A stretch of 6,002 bases of DNA from Opitutus sp. GAS368 (GTDB taxonomy: Bacteria > Verrucomicrobiota > Verrucomicrobiia > Opitutales > Opitutaceae): NCBI GenBank assembly GCA_945862035.1, contig CAMAXB010000195.1, positions 1 to 6,002 of the forward strand. Direction: 5' to 3'. Shown one piece after another: positions 1 to 5,581 of this stretch; the first letter of the stretch is position 1, and each line of letters opens with the position of its first letter. The translations under genes were made by a program, and so were the position numbers. The notes below the pieces were generated by a model, which was not told the origin of the DNA, did no database searches, and saw only the letters and a program-made list of their open reading frames with translations.

Positions 1-104
1 AGGTCGAGGAGATCGCCGCACTGGCCGTCTTCCTCTGCAGCGAACACGCCCGTTCCATCACCGGCGCCGCCCTTCCGATCGACGGAGGCTGGTCAGCCCG
101 CTGA
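1..104 (+). CDS. C-terminal end of a short-chain dehydrogenase/reductase (SDR), partial
   Basis: Only the last 33 complete codons are in the window, read from base 3 to the TGA at 102-104. The peptide contains EIAALAVFLCSEHARSITG followed by LPIDGGWSAR. This is the usual ending of classical NAD(P)-dependent SDR enzymes: a helix with FL(C/A)S, a SxxxTG turn, then a strand with (I/V)DGGW. The (P)IDGGW(S/T)A ending is common in 3-hydroxybutyrate dehydrogenases and related 3-oxoacyl-ACP reductase-like enzymes, but the tail alone cannot fix the substrate. The catalytic Ser-Tyr-Lys and the Rossmann glycines lie upstream, outside the window. The next gene starts 49 bases downstream on the same strand, so it may be the first visible gene of the operon. 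SDR membership is confident; substrate unknown. Confidence 0.88.
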   Translation, partial: VEEIAALAVFLCSEHARSITGAALPIDGGWSAR

Positions 105-153
105 GCCTCGCCGCATCGATTCCTTTCCCGTTTCCCCTCGACCCCCTCCTCCC

Positions 154-666
154 ATGTCCACCCCCGCCAAGTCCGCGCTGCCTTACCTCGACACGAAACC
201 CCAGGGATCGGCTGATTTCTACTACGCCGTCAACGCCACCTTCCGCTTTCTCCTTCGCCGCCTCGGCGAGGCGGAGTGGCGGCGCTACCTCGAGGAGCTG
301 GGCCGCGGATACTACGCGCCGGTCAACACGGCGTGGGCTCAGGGCGGGCTGCCGGCGGTCGCCCGCTACTGGCGTGACTTCTTCGCCGCGGAACCCGGCG
401 CGGTGGTCGAGGTGAGCGAGTGTCCCGACCGCGTGGAGCTGGAGGTGCGGGAATGCCCGGCGATCAAGCACCTGCGGGCGGGCGGACGGGAGATCGTCCC
501 GCAGTACTGCCAGCACTGCTACTTCTGCGGCGCGGCGCGGGCCGAGGCCGCCGGGCTGACCTTCCGGCTGGAGGGCGGCAACGGCCGCTGCCGCCACACT
601 TATGCCACGCCCGCGGCCGGTCTGGCGCCGCAGGATCTCGCGCAGATCAAGGAGGCCGGCGTATGA
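154..666 (+). CDS. Cysteine-rich small protein A, ATC_hyd-like (paralog of the next gene)
   Basis: A 170-aa soluble protein with no signal peptide or membrane segment. The N-terminal half looks helical (residues 22-80, with GLPAVARYW at 65-73). The C-terminal half carries six cysteines: C90, C101 in a CP motif, C119/C122 in YCQHC, C125, and C146 in GRC. Four of these (C101, C119, C122, C146) recur with almost the same spacing in the following gene. A conserved CP, a cysteine pair about 18 residues on and a final G..C resemble my recollection of the L-2-amino-thiazoline-4-carboxylic acid hydrolase family (Pfam ATC_hyd). This is a family-level resemblance, not proof of that reaction; a metal-binding or other thiol role is equally possible. 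The start is the first ATG of the frame, preceded by a pyrimidine-rich leader without a Shine-Dalgarno. The stop overlaps the next start as ATGA. Real coding is well supported; function is not. Confidence 0.82.
   Translation: MSTPAKSALPYLDTKPQGSADFYYAVNATFRFLLRRLGEAEWRRYLEELGRGYYAPVNTAWAQGGLPAVARYWRDFFAAEPGAVVEVSECPDRVELEVRECPAIKHLRAGGREIVPQYCQHCYFCGAARAEAAGLTFRLEGGNGRCRHTYATPAAGLAPQDLAQIKEAGV
649..655 (+). promoter_or_regulatory. Strong ribosome binding site for small protein B
   Basis: AAGGAGG is a perfect anti-16S match lying 7 bases before the ATG at 663. It sits inside the last codons of the upstream gene. It decides the start of the second small protein: the same frame is open back to 420, but the upstream part is only the shifted frame of the first small protein. 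It also shows that this organism uses Shine-Dalgarno initiation at least at internal operon starts. Confidence 0.85.
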
Positions 667-1223
667 TCGGGTGCTACGATTTCTGCGGCCATTACGACTG
701 GACCTTCGACTGGCTCGAGCGCGCCGGGGGCCCGGGGCTGGTGCGCGAGTATTGGGAGCAGGCCATCAACCAGGACAGCCAGCGCCATGCGCGTGACCTG
801 ATCCAGCGCGAGGGGTTTGCCGGCATGGCCAAGTACTGGGGTCACACCCTGGTCGAGGAGTCGCCGGAGCTGGGCTTTGCCATCACGGAGGGAAAGGACG
901 TGTTCCGCATCGACATGCACGACTGCCCCTCGAAGGGCTTTCTGATCCGGAACGACCTCGCCTCGTATCAGGATTACTGTGACCACTGCATGGGCTGGAT
1001 CGGGCCGATGATGCGCGAGGCGGGCTTCGCGATCGACCACGAGCACAATCACCAGGGCCAGTGCTGGTGGGAAATCCGCCCGGCCGGAAGTCCGGTGGAA
1101 CCCTCCGCCACCGGTGGACTGGCCGGCCGCCATGATGTCCGGCTGCGTCCGTCCTGGCAGGCCCCGGGCACCGCGCTGGATCGGTACCGCCAGGCGGTCG
1201 ATCCGGACGACAAGCAGGGCTAA
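663..1223 (+). CDS. Cysteine-rich small protein B, ATC_hyd-like (paralog of the previous gene)
   Basis: A 186-aa soluble protein. The ATG at 663 overlaps the previous stop (ATGA) and has a perfect SD 7 bases before it. Residues 7-138 align without large gaps to the previous protein: F7/F22, GFAGMAKYW at 51-59, DCP at 87-89, YCDHC at 105-109, AGF at 120-122 and GQC at 132-134. Shared cysteines are C88, C106, C109 and C134. C4 and C8 at the N-terminus are unique to this copy, as is a C-terminal tail of about 47 residues (140-186), rich in Pro, Gly, Arg and Asp and probably disordered. The pair probably arose by duplication and may form a heteromer. The family resemblance is to ATC_hyd (L-2-amino-thiazoline-4-carboxylic acid hydrolase), recalled and not verified. 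A hydrolase acting on an S- or N-containing small molecule is a guess; a metal- or cluster-binding subunit is the alternative. A symporter gene follows after 43 bases. Confidence 0.82.
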   Translation: MIGCYDFCGHYDWTFDWLERAGGPGLVREYWEQAINQDSQRHARDLIQREGFAGMAKYWGHTLVEESPELGFAITEGKDVFRIDMHDCPSKGFLIRNDLASYQDYCDHCMGWIGPMMREAGFAIDHEHNHQGQCWWEIRPAGSPVEPSATGGLAGRHDVRLRPSWQAPGTALDRYRQAVDPDDKQG

Positions 1224-1266
1224 GGCGACCCGCGACTGACCCGACGCCCCGCTGCGACGACCTCCG

Positions 1267-2778
1267 ATGACCTGGCGTTCCGAAGTTTCGCTGATCGATT
1301 GGGGGGTGGCCCTGGGGTACTGCGCGGTCATGATCGCGATCGGCATTCACTTCTCGCGCCGGACGCGGAACACGGAGGACTATCTGCTCGGCGGACGTTC
1401 GCTGGGATCGTCGGCCGTGGGGCTGTCGCTGTTCGCCACGCTGGTCAGCACGGTTACCTACCTGTCCTGGCCGGGCGAGATGATCCGCTATGGTCCCATG
1501 ATGCTCGCGCAGATTGCGGCCTATCCCTTGATCGCTTGGATCGTGGGGCGCTTTCTCATTCCTCACTTCATGCGCCTGCGCGTGACGAGTGCCTACGAGT
1601 TGCTGGAGATTCGTCTCGGCCTGCCGGTGCGGCTTGCGGCCGTGGCGATGTTCCTGGCGATCCGGCTTCTCTGGATGGCGTTGATGGTGTTCACCGCATC
1701 CGCGACGGTCCTTGTTCCCCTCCTGCGCCTCCCGCCGGAGTTTGCTCCGGTGCTTTCGCTGGTGGTGACGGCGATCACCGTCACTTACACGCTGCTCGGC
1801 GGCATCCGCGCGGTGGTTCTGACGGATGTGATCCAGACCTTCCTGATGATTGGCGGGGCGCTGCTCACCCTGGTCCTGATCTCGATCGTGCTGGGGGGCG
1901 TCGGCGCGTGGTGGCCCGACACCTGGCAGGCCTCGTGGGATCCGCCGGTCCTGTGGTTTGCGGCGGATCAGCGTACGGTCGCCGGAGCGTTCCTAAGCGC
2001 GGCCCTGTGGTGGATTTGCACGGCCGGTTCGGACCAGCTCGCGATCCAGCGCTACCTCGCGACGGCCGACGCCCCGTCGGCGCGGCGGGCGCTCAAGGTT
2101 TCCCTGGTGGCGGATGGCCTGACGACCGGACTTGTGTTCTGCGTGGGCATGGCGCTGCTCGCGTTCTTCCAGGCGAATCCGCAGCACATCCCGGTGGGCA
2201 CGAGTCTGGTGACGGATGCGGATCGCCTGTTCCCCTTGTTCATCGGCCATGCGCTGCCGGTGGGTCTGGGTGGCCTGGTGATTGCCGCGCTGCTGGCGGC
2301 GGTCATGTCGAGCCTCTCCTCGGGCGTGAGCTCGGTCACGAGTGTGGTCATGCGCGATCTGTTCGGGCGGCTGAGGCCGGGTGCGCCGGAGCTGTCGCTC
2401 GCCGGGCTGCGCGGGATCTCCGCGGTGGTCGGCGCGCTGGTCGTGGTCCTGAGCGTCGGCGTCGGCTTGATCGAGGGCAATCTGCTCGAGCTCTGCTACA
2501 AGCTGGTGAACCTGCTGGTGGGACCGCTGGCGACGGTCTTCTTTCTCGCGCTCTGGGTGCCGTGGGCCACGAAGGTCGGCGCGCTGCTGGGCCTGGCGGC
2601 CAGCATTACGGTGGCGGCGGGGATCGCATTTGGCCAGTGGTGGAATCTCGGCTTTCTGTGGCTGCTACCGTTGTCGGTGGCCGTGGGGCTTGGCGGCGGG
2701 ATGCTGGCCAGCCTGCTTCCGCTGGGCCCGGCCGCAAGGCCGTTGCCACCGGTGGGGGCGAACGAAGAAAATTTATGA
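1267..2778 (+). CDS. Sodium:solute symporter (SSS family)
   Basis: A 503-aa inner-membrane protein with about 13 hydrophobic segments, the normal size for sodium-driven SSS carriers (PutP/vSGLT fold). The first segment is at about residues 9-28. The family signature YTLLGGIRAVVLTDVIQ is at 174-190, and GSDQLAIQRYLA at 254-265 is the usual loop-helix after it. The TM8 equivalent, AALLAAVMSSLSS (340-352), supplies A345, S348 and S349. By alignment from memory these correspond to the Na2-site residues A361, S364 and S365 of vSGLT; A57 and V60 would be the TM1 partners. The substrate is not predictable: SSS members import amino acids, sugars, carboxylates, vitamins and amines. The stop overlaps the start of a flavin oxidase gene (ATGA), suggesting that the carrier imports that enzyme's substrate. 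The ATG at 1267 is chosen because it precedes the first membrane segment by a normal short tail; no Shine-Dalgarno is visible. Confidence 0.95.
   Translation: MTWRSEVSLIDWGVALGYCAVMIAIGIHFSRRTRNTEDYLLGGRSLGSSAVGLSLFATLVSTVTYLSWPGEMIRYGPMMLAQIAAYPLIAWIVGRFLIPHFMRLRVTSAYELLEIRLGLPVRLAAVAMFLAIRLLWMALMVFTASATVLVPLLRLPPEFAPVLSLVVTAITVTYTLLGGIRAVVLTDVIQTFLMIGGALLTLVLISIVLGGVGAWWPDTWQASWDPPVLWFAADQRTVAGAFLSAALWWICTAGSDQLAIQRYLATADAPSARRALKVSLVADGLTTGLVFCVGMALLAFFQANPQHIPVGTSLVTDADRLFPLFIGHALPVGLGGLVIAALLAAVMSSLSSGVSSVTSVVMRDLFGRLRPGAPELSLAGLRGISAVVGALVVVLSVGVGLIEGNLLELCYKLVNLLVGPLATVFFLALWVPWATKVGALLGLAASITVAAGIAFGQWWNLGFLWLLPLSVAVGLGGGMLASLLPLGPAARPLPPVGANEENL
2762..2774 (+). promoter_or_regulatory. 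A/T-rich translation initiation region at the symporter/oxidase junction
   Basis: The 13 bases before the ATG at 2775 (ACGAAGAAAATTT) are almost free of GC in a very GC-rich setting. There is only a poor purine-rich match (GAAGAAA) to a Shine-Dalgarno. The ATG overlaps the symporter stop as ATGA. An unstructured A-rich stretch with stop/start overlap fits reinitiation or ribosome coupling, and supports 2775 as the start although the frame is open far upstream. Confidence 0.5.
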
Positions 2779-3980
2779 AACCTGCACCGCGGACGGCCCT
2801 GATTGTCGGAGGAGGCGTGACCGGCCTGAGTACGGCCTATCACTTGGCGAGGCGCGGTTACGGCCGCGTGATCGTCGTGGACAAGGACGGCCTGGGGGCT
2901 GGCTCCAGCCGCCGGGCGGCGGGGATCACCACTGGCCTGCTCTGGAGCGAGACCGGGGTGCGTGCACGCAAAATCTCGGTGCAGCTCTTCGCCGAACTGA
3001 GCAAGACACTGCCGGGCTATCACTACCATGCGGAGGAGGGTTGTCTGAATCTGTTCACCCCGGAGGCCTGGCCCGCGCGGGCGGCGCTGTTGCCGCTCTA
3101 TGATCGCTTGGGCGCACCGTATGCGGTGCTGACGGCCGGCGAGGTGCGGGCGCGCTGGCCCGCGCTGCGGGTGCCGGACGGATTTGTTGGGCTGCACGAT
3201 CCGGTCGGCGGCTACAGTGAGCCCCCGGAATATGTGCGCGCGCTGGCTGAGGCGGCGGTGGCGGCGGGGGTGGAGATCCGGGTGCCGGTTAAGGTCACGG
3301 GCTGGATTTTTGACGGAGCCCGCCTCGCCGGAGCCATGACCACCGCGGGTGAGATCCGGGCGGATGTGGTGGTGTCTGCGGCCTATGCGTGGACCGGACC
3401 GTTGCTGCAGGGACTGGGGCTCGCGCTCCCGGTCAAGGCCTTTGTTCATCAGCGCTACGTGAGCGCCCCGCTCGCGGCCCCGCTGCGATTCCCCGCGGTG
3501 AACGCGGATCCCTGGGGCGGCTATGTGCGGCCCGCGGCGGGGGGGCGTGTTTTGATGGGCGTCGAGACGGCGGACCGGAACGAGCACCGGGTGACGTCGG
3601 CCGACTTTCGCTTGGCCGAGCTGGCGGCGCCGGAGGGACTCCGGGAGCGCGCCCAAGCGGATCTTGCGTCGTTGCTGCCCGCGTTGACCGGGGTGCGCTG
3701 GGAGCAGGAGGACGTGGGGCTGATCTGTTTTTCGATGGACGGGGAGCCGGTGGTCGGCCCGGTGTCCGCAGTGCCCGGGCTGTTTGTGGGCGCGGCCTTC
3801 CACTCCGGCGGGTTCAGCTACAACCCGGCGGTGGGCTGGCTGCTGGCCGAGTGGGTGCAGGAGGGCCGTCCCTCGCTGGACCTGACTGCCTTCTCGCCGG
3901 ATCGCTTCGTGGCCGCGGCCGCGGCGGACTATCTGGCGACGACGGTGCCGCAGCGGCAGGCGGTGCGGCGCCGGCACTGA
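2775..3980 (+). CDS. FAD-dependent oxidoreductase, DAO (D-amino acid/sarcosine oxidase-like) family
   Basis: A 401-aa cytoplasmic flavoenzyme of typical DAO-family length. Residues 8-36 form the dinucleotide fold: ALIVGGGVTGLS with the GxGxxG-type glycines, then a helix, then RVIVVD ending in acidic D36 for the ribose. GAGSSRRAAG (41-50) is the second FAD contact of the family (G..S.r.agG). SMDGEPVVGP (320-329) matches the C-terminal (T)PDGxPxxG motif, and GLFVGAAFHSGGFSYNPAVG (335-354) is the closing flavin-binding segment. Known members oxidise amines or amino acids (sarcosine, dimethylglycine, glycine, D-amino acids, proline) to imines, using oxygen or another acceptor. The substrate here is unknown. 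C318 lies just before the DGxP motif, but not at the offset of the flavin-linked cysteine of monomeric sarcosine oxidase, so covalent FAD is not claimed. The start at 2775 directly precedes the FAD fold; the longer open frame upstream is a shadow of the symporter. Confidence 0.93.
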   Translation: MKPAPRTALIVGGGVTGLSTAYHLARRGYGRVIVVDKDGLGAGSSRRAAGITTGLLWSETGVRARKISVQLFAELSKTLPGYHYHAEEGCLNLFTPEAWPARAALLPLYDRLGAPYAVLTAGEVRARWPALRVPDGFVGLHDPVGGYSEPPEYVRALAEAAVAAGVEIRVPVKVTGWIFDGARLAGAMTTAGEIRADVVVSAAYAWTGPLLQGLGLALPVKAFVHQRYVSAPLAAPLRFPAVNADPWGGYVRPAAGGRVLMGVETADRNEHRVTSADFRLAELAAPEGLRERAQADLASLLPALTGVRWEQEDVGLICFSMDGEPVVGPVSAVPGLFVGAAFHSGGFSYNPAVGWLLAEWVQEGRPSLDLTAFSPDRFVAAAAADYLATTVPQRQAVRRRH

Positions 3981-3995
3981 CGGTCGCCGGCCGCC
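3967..3995. terminator. Possible GC hairpin between convergent genes
   Basis: GGCGCCGGC (3967-3975) can pair with GCCGGCCGCC (3986-3995), with one bulged C and a 10-base loop that contains the oxidase stop codon. It lies at the meeting point of two convergent genes whose stops are 21 bases apart, where a bidirectional terminator is expected. No run of T follows on either strand, and such GC stems are frequent by chance in DNA of this composition. Confidence 0.25.
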
Positions 3996-4001
3996 CGGAC
4001 C

Positions 4002-5357
4002 TCAGACGGCCTTGGCGGCGTTGGCGAGGGTGGCGGCCTCGAAGGCCTGGGCGCGGCTGATATCCCGTGGCACGAAGATGAAGTAGGACAGCGCCAGCAT
4101 GGCCCCGGCAAAGATGTAGAGGAAGGAGGACGCGCCGAAGATGAAGCTGAGACCAAGATCCTGCTTAAAGATACCGGCCAGCAACACCCCCAGACCGCCG
4201 GCCGCCGTGCCGCAGGTGTTGAAGATACCGACGGCCGTGGAGCGGTAGGCGGGGGGCACCACGTCGCAGATGATCGGGTGCTCGCTCGGCGAGCCGATGG
4301 CGCGGATGGTCGAGGAAATGATGAGACTGACGGAGACAAGGATGAGCGAGGGATTGCCCAGCATGAGTAGCAGGAACGGACCGCTGATGATGAAGGACAG
4401 CGCCTTGAGCATGACGCGATTGCGGGCATTGCCAAGGGCGACCCGGTCGGAAATCCAACCCCCGACCGAGACCCCGATTACCACCGGCGCCTTGTAGAGC
4501 GCGACGCCCATCAGGCCGGCGGCGCCGAGGGCGAGCCCATAGTTTTCGTTAAAATACAGGGGAAGCCAGGAAAGGAAGATCCACGACGCCACGCCGGCGA
4601 CGGCCTGCGCGAGGAGGGTGATGTAGAAGGAAGGCACCCGGAGGAGAAAGGCCCACGCCTTGCCTGCCTCAACCTTGGTCTTCGCGTCACTTTCGACCGT
4701 CCGGATCAGGGTCGCGTTCGGGCCGTCCGAGAGAAAGTAGTGGGCGCTGAGGGCAAGTATCAGGCCGGCACCGCCGAGGACCAAAAAGCCGAACCGCCAG
4801 CCGAAGCTCTCCGCGAGCAATCCGGCGGCGGCGCCGCCGAGCATCACGCCGATGTTCAGGCCGAGCAGGTGCATGCCGGTCGCCTTGCCCCGGGTTTCGG
4901 GACCGTGGTGGTCGCCGATCAGGGCGACGGCGGCCGGAAGGTAGAAGCACTCGGCAACCCCGAGGGCGATGCGCATGGCGTAGAGCACCGGAATGGACCA
5001 CGCCAGACCGGTCAGCACCGTGACTGCACTCCAGCCCACGAGGCTCCAGACGACGATCTTGGTCCGCGAAAAACGGTCGGCGACATTGCCGGCAAAAGGC
5101 GAAAAGACGGCGTAGGTCCAGAGAAAGAGCATGCCCATCACGCCGATCTGCACATCGGTCACGCCCATGTCCTCCTTGAGCGGCGGGATGACGGAGGCGA
5201 GCGCCGTGCGGTCGGCGTAGTTCAGCCCGGCGGCAAAAAAGAGGAAGATGACGACGCGCCACTTGGGGGTGATGGAATCGAAGTACTTTTTCACGCGGAG
5301 GGCCTTGCGGGGGTTGGTTGATTCGAAAGCACGGCGTAGGCGCCGGGAAGGCCGCAT
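4002..5357 (-). CDS. Major facilitator superfamily transporter (spinster/ACS-like)
   Basis: A 451-aa (or 430-aa) inner-membrane protein with about 12 hydrophobic segments in two halves. NYADRTALASVIPPL (46-60) is the TM1 exit typical of anion:cation symporter and spinster-type MFS proteins. MFS motif A between TM2 and TM3 is G90-NVA-D94-R95-FSR. RIALGVAE (129-136) carries the RxxxGxxE pattern of TM4 seen in spinster-type carriers. A second motif A-like loop, GGWISDR, is at 299-305, and DVVPPAYRSTAVGIFN (365-380) is the matching loop of the second half. Related carriers move organic anions, sugar acids or lipids; this substrate is unknown. Two starts are possible. ATG at 5357 adds a basic 21-residue leader and has no SD. 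GTG at 5294 gives KKYFDSITPKWRVV, the more usual short N-terminus, with AAGG about 8 bases upstream. The gene runs towards the oxidase and away from the metallohydrolase, so it is its own transcription unit. Confidence 0.93.
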   Translation of the reverse strand: MRPSRRLRRAFESTNPRKALRVKKYFDSITPKWRVVIFLFFAAGLNYADRTALASVIPPLKEDMGVTDVQIGVMGMLFLWTYAVFSPFAGNVADRFSRTKIVVWSLVGWSAVTVLTGLAWSIPVLYAMRIALGVAECFYLPAAVALIGDHHGPETRGKATGMHLLGLNIGVMLGGAAAGLLAESFGWRFGFLVLGGAGLILALSAHYFLSDGPNATLIRTVESDAKTKVEAGKAWAFLLRVPSFYITLLAQAVAGVASWIFLSWLPLYFNENYGLALGAAGLMGVALYKAPVVIGVSVGGWISDRVALGNARNRVMLKALSFIISGPFLLLMLGNPSLILVSVSLIISSTIRAIGSPSEHPIICDVVPPAYRSTAVGIFNTCGTAAGGLGVLLAGIFKQDLGLSFIFGASSFLYIFAGAMLALSYFIFVPRDISRAQAFEAATLANAAKAV

Positions 5358-5581
5358 CGCCGTTTTCGATCAATAGAGGCGGAGAGAAGAGGAAGGAGTG
5401 ATCCAGGCGGAGGTCGCAGCCGGGAAGCAGAGGGGTGATGAGAGAGTCCGTGCACCCCGTCGAACGGCAAGCACTTTCAATTGCAGAATGGCATTCCGTG
5501 ACCACGCCGAAGCCGCACTCTCGTGGCCTGCGCCCGCCGGGATCATTTGCCAGCGGCCGACCGGTCGGAGAGAGTGGGCGC
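5358..5581. promoter_or_regulatory. Divergent intergenic region with a short palindrome
   Basis: This 224-base gap lies between the divergent starts of the MFS carrier and the metallohydrolase and must carry at least one promoter for each. I see no convincing -35/-10 pair on either strand. The patch 5468-5500 is AT-richer than its surroundings and holds the perfect 11-bp palindrome GAATGGCATTC (5486-5496) next to CAATTG. A regulator site there is possible but unproven. No RNA gene or independent small gene is visible. Confidence 0.4.
5567..5574 (+). promoter_or_regulatory. Ribosome binding site of the metallohydrolase gene
   Basis: GGAGAGAG ends 7 bases before the ATG at 5582. It supports that start over the in-frame ATG at 5438, which would add 48 residues ahead of the signal peptide. 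Confidence 0.6.

Noticed and set aside
58..597. A 179-codon antisense frame over the first small protein
   Set aside because: Arg/Gly/Ala-rich translation without motifs, opposite a gene supported by paralog conservation.
420..662. An 81-codon upstream extension of the second small protein
   Set aside because: It lies wholly inside the first small protein in another frame and has composition-driven sequence; the perfect SD and the paralog alignment fix the start at 663.
2496..3977. A 493-codon open frame antisense to the oxidase
   Set aside because: The translation is rich in Arg, His, Pro and Gln with no recognisable motif; long antisense frames are expected opposite GC-rich genes with strong third-position GC.
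1299..3980. An 893-codon open frame running through the symporter region and into the oxidase, suggesting a fusion
   Set aside because: Before 2775 the translation is low-complexity Gly/Ala/Arg-rich and is the +2 shadow of the clearly recognisable symporter. The FAD fold starts right at the ATG at 2775.
3982..4001. GGTC...GACC inverted arms between the convergent stops as a separate terminator
   Set aside because: Only four base pairs form before mismatches, with no T run; the overlapping longer stem at 3967-3995 is the better, though still weak, candidate.
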